From Streptomyces longwoodensis (GTDB lineage Bacteria; Actinomycetota; Actinomycetes; Streptomycetales; Streptomycetaceae): a DNA stretch of 64,000 nucleotides. Below, in pieces: positions 49,519 through 58,178 of the stretch. The stretch is from assembly GCF_001514125.1 (NCBI RefSeq), contig NZ_KQ948555.1:186001-250000 (forward strand). The letters run 5' to 3'. How positions within the stretch are numbered: position 1 is the first letter of the stretch; each line of letters starts with the position of its first letter. The translations under genes and the position numbers were made by a program. The notes below the pieces were generated by a model that was not told where the DNA came from, searched no databases, and saw nothing but the letters and a program-made list of their open reading frames with translations.

Positions 49519-50322
49519 TCAGCCCTCGCCGCCCCCGCCCAGTCCGGCCCGGTCCAGCAGGTACGCCGTCATGGGGTCGTAGTAGCGGGGGCTGACCACG
49601 TGGTCGTCCAGGGGGACCGCCACCTGGAGGGTGCCCTCGGACTCGGCGAGGAACAGGGCCGGGTCGTTGCAGTCGGCGTAGCCGGCGGCGTCCACGCCGT
49701 GCTGGGCCGCGTAGCCCGCCCAGCCGTGGTCGGCGACCACCAGGTCGGGCAGCGGGCGGCCCTCCAGCTCCAGCGCGGTGAGGATCGCCTTCATCGGCTC
49801 GCCCGAGTGGGTGTGCCACAGGGTGGCCCCGTGCTCCAGGACCGCCACGTCCGCGAACTGCATGACGTAGCCCTCGTCGGTCTGCAGCCGGTCCGGGATC
49901 ACTACGATCTCGCAGCCCGCGGCGCGCAGTGCGGCGGCCGTGCGGTGGTGCACCTCGAGCAGCCCGCCCGGGTGGCCGGTGGCGAGCAGCACCCGCTGCC
50001 GGTCCTCGGCCGCCTTGCGCAGCCGCCCCGCCAGCCGCTCCAGGCCGTCCACGGTCAGCTCGGCGTCGATGGTGTCCTGGCCGTACCGGTACTCGGGGTC
50101 GTCGTTGACGCCGACGCGCTCGGCCATCACCGCGAGCACGTCCTGCTCGTCGGTCCAGCGGTCGCCGAACTCCAGCCCGAACCAGAAGTGCCGGTTGCCG
50201 TTCGCCAGCTGCCGGTAGTGGGAGAGGTTGTTCTCGCGGGGCGTGGCGACCTCGCCCGCGATGCGGGTGCGCACGAGGTGGTCGACGAGCTCGGCACGGC
50301 TGGGTGTCCCGGATATCGGCAT
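49519..50322 (-). CDS. Conserved actinobacterial phosphatase-annotated family protein
   Basis: 267 residues from ATG 50322 (50331 also possible). Strong blocks: RTRIAGEVATPRENNLSHYRQLANGNRHFWFGLEFGDRW, EYRYGQDTIDAELTVDGLERLAGRLRKAA, LLATGHPGGLLEVHHRTAAALRAAGCEI and VADHGWAGYAAQHGVDAAGYADCNDPALFLAE. Homologues in actinobacteria are commonly annotated as phosphatases, from memory; the HPGGLLEVHH and ADHGWAGY segments would be the active-site loops. No signal peptide is seen. It is downstream of pucR-type gene 50385-51863 (62 bases apart), perhaps the same operon. Confidence 0.7.
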   Translation of the reverse strand: MPISGTPSRAELVDHLVRTRIAGEVATPRENNLSHYRQLANGNRHFWFGLEFGDRWTDEQDVLAVMAERVGVNDDPEYRYGQDTIDAELTVDGLERLAGRLRKAAEDRQRVLLATGHPGGLLEVHHRTAAALRAAGCEIVVIPDRLQTDEGYVMQFADVAVLEHGATLWHTHSGEPMKAILTALELEGRPLPDLVVADHGWAGYAAQHGVDAAGYADCNDPALFLAESEGTLQVAVPLDDHVVSPRYYDPMTAYLLDRAGLGGGGEG

Positions 50323-50384
50323 GGGGTCCATTGTGGGGCAGCGGGCCGGACAGGTCAGCGCGGTTCCGGGCGCTGGGACGCGGC

Positions 50385-51863
50385 TCACGCGCCGTCCGGG
50401 GCGCGGTCCCGCAGCGCGAACCACAGGTCCATCCGCACGTCCGGGTCGTCCAGGTCCGCCCCGAGCAGGGCCGCGCACCGCGCGATCCGCTGCCGCACGG
50501 TGTTGCGGTGCACCGACAGCGCCACCGCCGTGCGGTCCCAGCTGCCGTGCAGCGACAGCCAGGTGCGCAGCGTCTCCGGCAGCGCGGGCGTGGCCGCGAT
50601 CGGCGCGAGCAGGGCCCGCGCGTGGGCGGCCGCCTCGTCCGGCGGGACCAGGTCGGCGAGGGCCGCCCGGGCGCCGTGCCGCAGCAGCGGGACCCGCGTC
50701 GCCCGCGCCCGGGCCAGCGCCCGGGCGGCCTCGGCGTCCGCGGCCGGCCACTGCGCCGGCTCCGCGGCCGCGCTGACGCCCAGCGTCCAGCCCGGGTACG
50801 GCGCCGGCTCCCGCCCCTCCGGCACCAGGACCCGTACGACACCCTCGGCGAGGTCGACCAGCGGCGAGCCCAGCGCGGCGCCCAGCGCGGAGGCGGCCAC
50901 CGGGTCGGGGGCGTGGGCGTCGGGGCGGGCGTGCACCACGGCCCGGCGCCCGGCGCCGAGCAGCGGCGCCACCTCCTCGGGCGCGGCCCCGAGCAGCAGC
51001 CGGACCAGCGCGGAGGAGCGGGCCGCGCCCGTGCCGCTCTGGTGCTCGCCGGTGAGCAGGGAGAGCAGCACGGCGGCGACGGAGGCGATGGTGTGGTCGC
51101 CGGGGTCGCGGCGCGGGGCGGCGATCCCGAGGACGAAGTCGTGCCCGGCGCCCAGGGCGTAGGCCGCGAGGTGGGTGCCGGCGGCGGTGTCGGTGGCCGA
51201 GGTGGGCGTGCCCGGGCCGCTGGGGCGGACCACCTCCGCGAGCGCGGCCAGCGCCCGGTGGGCCGCGGTCCCCGCCGGGCGCCCGGCCGCCGCGACCTCC
51301 GTCGCCTCGGGCCCGTACAGCACCGCCCGGCCCGCCACCCGCTGGGCGAGCTGCCGCAGCACCGAGGGCACCGGGTCGGGCCGGGAGGCGGCGGCCGCGA
51401 GGCTCTGCTGGGCCTCCGTGACCCGGCGCAGCTCGGCCAGCCGGGCCTGGGCCATCAGCTGCCAGACCGCGCGGGCCACGCCGGAGAACGTGGTCTGCGG
51501 CGGGACCTCGACCAGCGGCAGGGCGTGCGCCGCGCAGGCCGCGACCAGCGCCGGCGGCACGGTGTCGTGCACCGGCGCCACGCCGAAGCCGAGGGCGGTC
51601 CCGCCCGCCGCGACGATCCGTCCCACGTAGGCGTCGAAGTACGCCCCCGGGTCGGCCGCCTCCGGGACGTGCACCCCGGCCGTCAGCAGCAGCTCGCCGC
51701 CCAGCAGGTACGGGTAGGGGTCGCTCATCTCCGAGGTGTGCGCCCAGTGGACGACGACGTCCGGGCCGGAGGGCCCCGCGAGCTGCCGCAGGGCGAGGTC
51801 CTCCCGGGCCAGGAGCGCGGCGAGCGGCACCGGCGGGGTGGGCGGGACGGCGGGGTCCGGCAT
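50385..51863 (-). CDS. PucR-family transcriptional regulator
   Basis: 492 residues. The N-terminal PucR domain (about 10-130) has PLAALLAREDLALRQLAGPSGPDVVVHWAHTSEMSDPYPYLLGGELLLTAG and FGVAPVHDTVPPALVAACAAHALPLVEVPPQTTF. The C-terminal helix-turn-helix is LPETLRTWLSLHGSWDRTAVALSVHRNTVRQRIARCAALLGADLDDPDVRMDLWFALR. ATG 51863 is chosen because GGAGGA lies 9 bases upstream. It is divergent from the symporter-ureohydrolase-ThDP operon, 187 bases away, and is the obvious candidate for its control. PucR relatives respond to nitrogen compounds such as purines, GABA and polyamines. Confidence 0.93.
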   Translation of the reverse strand: MPDPAVPPTPPVPLAALLAREDLALRQLAGPSGPDVVVHWAHTSEMSDPYPYLLGGELLLTAGVHVPEAADPGAYFDAYVGRIVAAGGTALGFGVAPVHDTVPPALVAACAAHALPLVEVPPQTTFSGVARAVWQLMAQARLAELRRVTEAQQSLAAAASRPDPVPSVLRQLAQRVAGRAVLYGPEATEVAAAGRPAGTAAHRALAALAEVVRPSGPGTPTSATDTAAGTHLAAYALGAGHDFVLGIAAPRRDPGDHTIASVAAVLLSLLTGEHQSGTGAARSSALVRLLLGAAPEEVAPLLGAGRRAVVHARPDAHAPDPVAASALGAALGSPLVDLAEGVVRVLVPEGREPAPYPGWTLGVSAAAEPAQWPAADAEAARALARARATRVPLLRHGARAALADLVPPDEAAAHARALLAPIAATPALPETLRTWLSLHGSWDRTAVALSVHRNTVRQRIARCAALLGADLDDPDVRMDLWFALRDRAPDGA

Positions 51864-52050
51864 GGTGTGCGTTTCCTCCATCCCGTACGGCGTGAATGGA
51901 GGGAACGTACACTTCGCAGTCGCTTTTCGGCCACCTAGGGTCGAGGGGACCGGCGGCCAGCGGGTACGGGCGGATGTCCCCGCGCCGAGTCGCCGCACAC
52001 CCCCCGTTCCCTGCACGACACGCCACCGAGAAGTGTGTGAAGGAGGCCCC

Positions 52051-53514
52051 ATGGCCGTCGACTACGTGGTGATCGCCGTCTATCTGGCCGGCATGCTGGC
52101 CATGGGCTGGTGGGGCATGCGCCGCGCCCGGTCCAAGAGCGAGTTCCTGGTGGCCGGCCGGCGCCTGGGACCCGCCCTGTACTCCGGCACCATGGCCGCG
52201 ATCGTGCTGGGCGGCGCCTCCACCATCGGCGGCGTCGGCCTCGGCTACCGGTACGGCCTGTCCGGCGCCTGGATGGTCTTCACGATCGGTCTCGGCCTGC
52301 TGGCGCTGAGCGTCTTCTTCTCGGCCCGCATCGCCCGCCTGAAGGTCTACACGGTCTCCGAGATGCTCGACCTGCGCTACGGCGGCCGCGCGGGCCTGAT
52401 CTCCGGCGTCGTGATGTGGGCGTACACGCTGATGCTCGCCGTCACCTCGACCATCGCGTACGCCACGATCTTCGACGTGCTGTTCGACATCGACCGCACC
52501 CTGGCGATCGTGCTGGGCGGCTCCATCGTGGTCGCCTACTCCACGCTCGGCGGCATGTGGTCGATCACGCTGACCGACATGGTGCAGTTCGTGGTCAAGA
52601 CGATCGGCGTGCTGCTGCTCCTGCTGCCCATCGCGGTGGTGAAGGCGGGCGGCTTCTCCGAGATGAAGGCCGAGCTGCCCACCTCGTACTTCGACCCGCT
52701 GGGCATCGGCGGCGAGACGATCTTCACCTACGTGCTGATCTACACCTTCGGCATGCTCATCGGACAGGACATCTGGCAGCGCGTGTTCACCGCGCGCAGC
52801 GACCGCACCGCCCGCTGGGGCGGCACCGTGGCGGGCACCTACTGCCTCGTCTACGCCCTCGCCGGCGCCGTCATCGGCACCGCCGCCAAGGTGCTCTACC
52901 CGAAGCTCGGCAGCCCGGACGACGCCTTCGCGACCATCGTGAAGGACGAACTGCCCGTCGGCGTGCGGGGCCTGGTGCTGGCCGCCGCGCTCGCCGCCGT
53001 GATGTCGACCTCCTCCGGCGCGCTGATCGCCTGTGCGACCGTCGCCAACAACGACATCTGGTCACGTCTGCGCGGCATCGTGCGGCCGTCCGCCGAGGAG
53101 CACGACGAGGTCCGCGGCAACCGGGCGTTCATCCTGCTCATGGGCGTCGCGGTGATCGGTACGGCGATCGCGCTGAACAACGTCGTCGAGGCGCTGACGG
53201 TGGCGTACAACCTGCTCGTCGGCGGTCTCCTCGTGCCCATCCTCGGCGGGCTGCTGTGGCGGCGCGGCACCGTCCAGGGCGCGCTCGCCGCGGTCGTCGT
53301 CGGCGGTGTCGCGGTGGTCGGCCTGATGGCGGCCCACGGCATCCTCGCCAACGAGCCGGTCTACTACGGCCTGCTGGCCTCCCTGGCGGCCTACGTGGCC
53401 GTGTCCCTCGCCACCCGGCCGACCGACGAGGCGGTCCTGGCCGCCTGGCGTGAACGGCTCGCCGGCCGGGCCAATCCCGAACTCGTGTCCGAACCGGTCC
53501 CCGCTCCCCGGTAA
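52051..53514 (+). CDS. Sodium:solute symporter family transporter
   Basis: 487 residues, about 13 membrane helices, first at YVVIAVYLAGMLAMGWWGM. SKSEFLVAGRRLGPALYSGTMAAIVLGGASTIGGVGLGYRYGLSGAWMVF is the SSS N-terminal signature with sodium-site residues, and LAAALAAVMSTSSGALIACATVANNDIW is the conserved Na2-site helix region. ATG 52051 has AGGAGG just upstream. It is first in an operon with a ureohydrolase and a ThDP enzyme, so it may bring in a guanidino compound, amino acid or polyamine. Substrate choice cannot be read from sequence. Confidence 0.93.
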   Translation: MAVDYVVIAVYLAGMLAMGWWGMRRARSKSEFLVAGRRLGPALYSGTMAAIVLGGASTIGGVGLGYRYGLSGAWMVFTIGLGLLALSVFFSARIARLKVYTVSEMLDLRYGGRAGLISGVVMWAYTLMLAVTSTIAYATIFDVLFDIDRTLAIVLGGSIVVAYSTLGGMWSITLTDMVQFVVKTIGVLLLLLPIAVVKAGGFSEMKAELPTSYFDPLGIGGETIFTYVLIYTFGMLIGQDIWQRVFTARSDRTARWGGTVAGTYCLVYALAGAVIGTAAKVLYPKLGSPDDAFATIVKDELPVGVRGLVLAAALAAVMSTSSGALIACATVANNDIWSRLRGIVRPSAEEHDEVRGNRAFILLMGVAVIGTAIALNNVVEALTVAYNLLVGGLLVPILGGLLWRRGTVQGALAAVVVGGVAVVGLMAAHGILANEPVYYGLLASLAAYVAVSLATRPTDEAVLAAWRERLAGRANPELVSEPVPAPR

Positions 53515-53569
53515 AGTCGCCCCGGCAGCAGTACATACGCGACGAAGCGTAGGAAAGAAGGCATTGACC

Positions 53570-54538
53570 ATGAGCAGCAACGAGACGCCCCGCGGCCCCG
53601 TCGACTCCTCCCGCATCCCGCGGTACGCCGGCCCCGCGACCTTCGCCCGGCTGCCCCGCCTGGACGAGGTCGGCACCGCCGACGTCGCCGTGGTGGGCGT
53701 GCCGTTCGACTCGGGCGTCTCGTACCGGCCGGGCGCCCGCTTCGGCGGCAACGCCATCCGCGAGGCGTCCCGGCTGCTGCGCCCCTACAACCCCGCCCAG
53801 GACGCCTCCCCGTTCGCCCTCGCGCAGGTCGCGGACGGCGGCGACATCGCGGTGAACCCGTTCAACATCAACGAGGCCGTCGAGACCATCGAGGCCGCCG
53901 CGGACGACCTGCTCGGCACCGGCGCCCGCCTGATGACGCTGGGCGGCGACCACACCATCGCGCTGCCGCTGCTGCGCTCGGTCGCCAGGAAGCACGGCCC
54001 GGTCGCGCTGCTGCACTTCGACGCCCACCTGGACACCTGGGACACCTACTTCGGCGCCGAGTACACCCACGGCACCCCGTTCCGCCGCGCGGTGGAGGAG
54101 GGCATCCTCGACACCTCCGCGCTGTCCCACGTCGGCACCCGCGGTCCGCTGTACGGCAAGCAGGACCTCACCGACGACGAGAAGATGGGCTTCGGCATCG
54201 TCACCTCGTCCGACGTCTACCGCCGGGGCGCCGACGAGGTGGCCGACCAGCTCCGCCAGCGCATCGGCGACCGCCCGCTGTACATCTCCATCGACATCGA
54301 CTGCCTGGACCCCGCCCACGCCCCCGGCACGGGCACGCCCGAGGCCGGCGGCATGACCTCCCGCGAGCTGCTGGAGATCCTGCGCGGGCTGGCCTCCTGC
54401 AACCTGGTGTCCGCGGACGTCGTCGAGGTGGCCCCCGCCTACGACCACGCCGAGATCACCTCGGTGGCCGCGTCCCACACGGCGTACGAACTGACCACGA
54501 TCATGTCCCGCCAGATTGCGGAGGCACGCGCGAAGTGA
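53570..54538 (+). CDS. Ureohydrolase: agmatinase or guanidinobutyrase
   Basis: 322 residues. All manganese ligands of the arginase family are visible: LGGDHTIALPLL, LLHFDAHLDTWDTYF and ISIDIDCLDPAHAPGTGTPEAGGMTSRELLEIL. GVPFDSGVSYRPGARFGGNAIREAS is the N-terminal block seen in agmatinases and guanidinobutyrases. It releases urea from a guanidino substrate. ATG 53570 is 55 bases after the symporter. The stop overlaps the GTG of the ThDP enzyme (GTGA). The family is often named speB, but the neighbourhood (a ThDP decarboxylase-like enzyme) makes guanidinobutyrase at least as likely. Confidence 0.93.
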   Translation: MSSNETPRGPVDSSRIPRYAGPATFARLPRLDEVGTADVAVVGVPFDSGVSYRPGARFGGNAIREASRLLRPYNPAQDASPFALAQVADGGDIAVNPFNINEAVETIEAAADDLLGTGARLMTLGGDHTIALPLLRSVARKHGPVALLHFDAHLDTWDTYFGAEYTHGTPFRRAVEEGILDTSALSHVGTRGPLYGKQDLTDDEKMGFGIVTSSDVYRRGADEVADQLRQRIGDRPLYISIDIDCLDPAHAPGTGTPEAGGMTSRELLEILRGLASCNLVSADVVEVAPAYDHAEITSVAASHTAYELTTIMSRQIAEARAK

Positions 54539-56220
54539 CCCACGACCACGACCTGGTGCTCCGCCCGACGGACGCCCAGACGACGGCCGCCCTGAACCCG
54601 CCCGCCGGCCGCAACGGCGGGGACCTGGTCGTGGAGACGCTGGCCGGGCTCGGCGCGACGACGGTGTTCGGGCTGCCCGGCCAGCACGCGCTCGGCATGT
54701 TCGACGCGCTGCGCCGCTCGGACCTGCGCTACGTGGGCCTGCGCGTGGAGAACAACGCCGGCTTCGCGGCCGACGCGTACGGCCGGATCACCGGCGAGGC
54801 GGCCCCGCTGCTGCTGTCGACCGGCCCCGGGGCCCTCACCTCCCTGGCCGCGCTCCAGGAGGCGGCGGCCGCCTCGGCGCCCGTCCTCGCCGTCAGCAGC
54901 CAGGTCCCGACCGCGGGCCTGGGCGGCGGCCGCCACGGCTACCTGCACGAACTGCCCGACCAGGCGGCCTCGTTCCGGGGCGTGGTCAAGTCGGTGCACA
55001 CCGTGCGCACGCAGTCCCAGATCCCGTCCGCGATCGCGGCGGCCTGGAAGTCGGCGCTCACCGCCCCGCACGGCCCCGTCTGGGTGGAGATCCCGCAGGA
55101 CGTGCTGCTGGCGCCGACCGCGCTCCCGGGGGTGACGGCCCTCGACGCCACCCCGGAGGAGCTCGTCCCGCGCCCCGAACTCACCGCCCTCGCCGCCCAC
55201 TTGCTGTCCCGCGCCGAACGCCCGGCGGTCATCGCGGGCGGCGGGGTGGTCCGCGCGGACGCGGCGGGCAAGCTCCGGGCGCTGGCCGAGAGGCTGGACG
55301 CGCCCGTGGTGACCACCTTCGGCGGCAAGGGCGCCTTCCCCTGGACGCACCCGCTGTCGCTGCAGTCCTGGCTGGAGGACCGCCACACCACCGACTTCCT
55401 GGAGGACGCCGACGTCCTGCTGGTGGTGGGCTCAGGACTGGGTGAACTCTCCTCCAACTACCACACGTTCGCGCCGCGCGGCCGCGTCGTGCAGATCGAG
55501 GCGGACCTCGGCAAGCTGGAGTCCAACCACCCGGCGCTGGGCATCCACGCCGACGCCCGCCTCGCCCTCCAGGCCCTGCTGGAGACCGTCGAGGAGCGCA
55601 CCGACCCCACCGCCCCCGAGCGGGTCCGGGACGTCCTCGGAAGGGTCGCCGCCCGCATCGGCGCCCAGGAACTCACCCTGGAGCAGGAGGTGCTGGCCTC
55701 GGTGCGCCGCGCGCTGCCGGCCGGCGCCCCGTCCTTCTGGGACATGACGATCCTGGCCTACTGGGCCTGGTCCGCCTTCGACGCCCACGCCCCGAACCTG
55801 ATGCACTCGGCGCAGGGCGCGGGCGGCCTCGGCTACGGCTTCCCGGCGGCGCTCGGCGCGGCGGCCGCCGACCCGACCCGCCCGGTGCTGGCCGTCTCCG
55901 GCGACGGGGGCGCGCTGTACTCCGTGGCGGAGCTGGCCACGGCCCGCCAGTACGGCCTGGACGTCACCTGGCTGATCGTCGACGACGGCGGCTACGGCAT
56001 CCTGCGCGAGTACATGACCGACGCCTTCGGCCAGGCCACGGCCACCGAGCTGACCCGCCCGGACTACGTGGCCCTCGCGGAGTCCTTCGGGGTGCCCGGC
56101 GTCCGCACGACACCGGACACCCTGGAGGAGGACCTCGCCGCGGCGCTGGCCACGCCCGGGCCCTCGGTGGTCGTGCTCCCGGCGGTGCTGCGGATGTTCG
56201 CCCCGACGCACCTGGGCTGA
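54535..56220 (+). CDS. ThDP-dependent enzyme (acetolactate synthase/oxo-acid decarboxylase superfamily)
   Basis: 561 residues. The Pyr domain has FGLPGQHALGMFDALRRSDLRYVGLRVENNAGFAADAYGRITG with the catalytic Glu (RVENNAG). A central Rossmann-like domain follows (PAVIAGGGVVRADAAGKLRALAERL). The PP domain has SGDGGALYSVAELATARQYGLDVTWLIVDDGGYGILREY; the usual NN of the GDG-NN cofactor motif is DD here. It probably decarboxylates a 2-oxo acid. Being fused by GTGA to a ureohydrolase gene, a 2-oxoarginine decarboxylase (AruI-like) role would make a coherent pathway to 4-guanidinobutyrate. That is inference. Confidence 0.88.
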   Translation: MTHDHDLVLRPTDAQTTAALNPPAGRNGGDLVVETLAGLGATTVFGLPGQHALGMFDALRRSDLRYVGLRVENNAGFAADAYGRITGEAAPLLLSTGPGALTSLAALQEAAAASAPVLAVSSQVPTAGLGGGRHGYLHELPDQAASFRGVVKSVHTVRTQSQIPSAIAAAWKSALTAPHGPVWVEIPQDVLLAPTALPGVTALDATPEELVPRPELTALAAHLLSRAERPAVIAGGGVVRADAAGKLRALAERLDAPVVTTFGGKGAFPWTHPLSLQSWLEDRHTTDFLEDADVLLVVGSGLGELSSNYHTFAPRGRVVQIEADLGKLESNHPALGIHADARLALQALLETVEERTDPTAPERVRDVLGRVAARIGAQELTLEQEVLASVRRALPAGAPSFWDMTILAYWAWSAFDAHAPNLMHSAQGAGGLGYGFPAALGAAAADPTRPVLAVSGDGGALYSVAELATARQYGLDVTWLIVDDGGYGILREYMTDAFGQATATELTRPDYVALAESFGVPGVRTTPDTLEEDLAAALATPGPSVVVLPAVLRMFAPTHLG

Positions 56221-56242
56221 ACCGGGCCCCGCCGCGGGAGAC

Positions 56243-57046
56243 CTACCAGATCGCCTCGACCCACTCCGGGTGGTCGATGAACGGGTTGCGGTTGTGCTGG
56301 TAGGTGTCGTAGATGACCTGGTTGCGGCGCTCCTCGAAGGCGCTGGGCGGGTCCGCCTCGTTCCACGCCTTGAGGACGGACAGCTTGCCGATGTACGGGT
56401 TGGAGCCGTTGGCCACCTTCTCGTTGGGCTCCAGGTCGGCGAAGCCGTCGCCGCCGTCGTAGCGCACGGCCATGTAGAGGATCATGCGGGCGACGTCGCC
56501 CCGGTCCGCGGGGCGCGGCGCGAAGGAGTCGGAGTCGACGGTGCTGCCGCCGCCGTTGGCCACGGCGCTGCCGCCGTTGTCGAAGTCCAGGTTGCCCCGG
56601 ATGCTGTTGACCTGGACGTCGCAGGCGCGCAGGTGGTGCAGGTCGGTGCCGGGACCGGTCACCTCGCCGAAGTCGCCGTGGGACTTGGCCCAGGTGTGCT
56701 CGCGGTTCCAGTCGCCGAGGTCGCCGCCGTTGAGGGACTTGCTGCGGGAGGCGCCGCTGTAGAGCAGCAGGACGTTGCTGCTGTTGTTGGGGTCCTGGTC
56801 GGTGACCTTCAGTGCCTCCCAGACCGCGGAGTACGAGATCTTCGACTGGCTGCTGATGATGGTGTGCAGCGAACTCTTCAGGCTCGCGCCGGTCTTGCCG
56901 ACCGCGTTCTTGTAGTACGTCGCGTCGTACGCCGTCGTCGTGGCCGCGGCCGGGGTCGCCGTCAGGGCGGGGGCCGCGAGGCCCACCAGAACGGCGGCGG
57001 TGGTCAGCGCCACCGGCTTCCAGCGGCGTGTGCGTGTCGCCAGCAT
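56243..57046 (-). CDS. Secreted endonuclease I family nuclease
   Basis: 267 residues from ATG 57046. The signal peptide is WKPVALTTAAVLVGLAAPALTATPAAA. The EndA/NucM core (about 85-255) has LLYSGASRS, the active-site block GDWNREHTWAKSHGDFG, TDLHHLRACDVQVNSIRGNLDFDNGG, and the C-terminal LSVLKAWNEADPPSAFEERRNQVIYDTYQHNRNPFIDHPEWVEAIW. These match endonuclease I, which degrades DNA (and RNA) outside the cell for phosphate and nucleosides. It converges with the ThDP gene (22 bases between stops) and is divergent from the beta-lactamase-fold gene. Confidence 0.93.
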   Translation of the reverse strand: MLATRTRRWKPVALTTAAVLVGLAAPALTATPAAATTTAYDATYYKNAVGKTGASLKSSLHTIISSQSKISYSAVWEALKVTDQDPNNSSNVLLLYSGASRSKSLNGGDLGDWNREHTWAKSHGDFGEVTGPGTDLHHLRACDVQVNSIRGNLDFDNGGSAVANGGGSTVDSDSFAPRPADRGDVARMILYMAVRYDGGDGFADLEPNEKVANGSNPYIGKLSVLKAWNEADPPSAFEERRNQVIYDTYQHNRNPFIDHPEWVEAIW

Positions 57047-57209
57047 AAAGGTCGTCCCATCTACGCGGGTTGAGTGGAGGCGGCACTCGGGAGCGTGACA
57101 TGGACATGCGACCGCGTAAAGGGACGGCGGGTGTCCATTGGGTGACGCGGACCGGCAAAAGCCTTCTTCTCGTACAACCTTTCGGTCGAACTCGTGAGTC
57201 AACCCGGTC

Positions 57210-58064
57210 ATGACTCAAGGGACTTCCGCCCGCCGTGCCGCCCCGGCCGTCGTCGCGCTCACCACCGGCCTGCTGATATCCGCCGCGGCCGTCGCCACCC
57301 CGGCCGCCGCGACCGCCCCGGCCGTCAGCTGCACCTCGGCGAAGCCGACCCTCGCGGCCAAGCTGAAGAAGGACATCACCGCCGCCCTGGCCACCCGCAA
57401 GGGCACCATCGCCGTCGGCGTGTACGACCGGACCACCGCGACGACCTGCACCCTGCGCGCCTCGACCGCCTACGACTCGGCCAGCGTCGTCAAGGTGACC
57501 GTCCTGGCCGCCCTGCTGTACGACGCGCAGGCGGCGCACCGCGCGCTCACCACCCGCGAGAAGACCCTCGCCACCAGCATGATCACCAAGTCGGACAACG
57601 CCTCCACCTCGACCCTGTGGAAGCAGCTCGGCCCGACGAAGGTCAAGAAGTTCCTCACCGCCGCGGCCATGACGCAGACCAGGCCCGGCGCCGGCACCTA
57701 CTGGGGGCTGACCCAGATCACGGTCACCGACGAGCAGAAGCTGCTCCGGCTCGTCACCGCCCGCAACGCCGTCCTCACCGACGCCTCCCGCTCGTACATC
57801 AGCACCCTGATGGGCAAGGTCGTCGCCGACCAGCGGTGGGGCACGCCGTACGGCCGGCCGGCGAACGTGTCCTGGCACGTCAAGAACGGCTGGCTGCAGC
57901 GCGCCACGCAGGGCTGGCGCGTGCACAGCGTCGGCACCTTCACCGGCGGCGGCCACGACTACACGATCACCGTGCTCACCCACGGCAACAGCACCATGAG
58001 CTACGGCATCACGACCATCCAGGGCATCGCCAAGGTGGTCCACCGCGACCTTGCCGCGAGCTGA
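57210..58064 (+). CDS. Secreted class A beta-lactamase-fold serine hydrolase
   Basis: 284 residues. A signal peptide (APAVVALTTGLLISAAAVATPAAA) is followed by a beta-lactamase-like domain. The S-x-x-K motif is SVVK (Ser92, Lys95), the SDN loop is SDN (128-130), and the third motif is KNG (VKNGW) in place of KTG/KSG. No E166-type omega loop is clear, so hydrolysis of beta-lactams is doubtful; many Streptomyces proteins of this type are of unknown role. Cys41 and Cys80 may form a disulphide. ATG 57210 is 163 bases from the divergent nuclease gene. Confidence 0.83.
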   Translation: MTQGTSARRAAPAVVALTTGLLISAAAVATPAAATAPAVSCTSAKPTLAAKLKKDITAALATRKGTIAVGVYDRTTATTCTLRASTAYDSASVVKVTVLAALLYDAQAAHRALTTREKTLATSMITKSDNASTSTLWKQLGPTKVKKFLTAAAMTQTRPGAGTYWGLTQITVTDEQKLLRLVTARNAVLTDASRSYISTLMGKVVADQRWGTPYGRPANVSWHVKNGWLQRATQGWRVHSVGTFTGGGHDYTITVLTHGNSTMSYGITTIQGIAKVVHRDLAAS

Positions 58065-58178
58065 CCCCCGCGGCCGAAAACCTCCGCCCGGGGCCCCCCG
58101 ATTGTTGCAGCGGGATGAAATCGCACCTCACCGGCGTTGATGCCTTCCGGCAGACCAGGTTCGCAGGAAGGCACCGGC

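Noticed and set aside
57210..58064. Antibiotic resistance beta-lactamase
   Set aside because: The third motif is KNG and the deacylation Glu is not apparent, so only a beta-lactamase-like fold is claimed.
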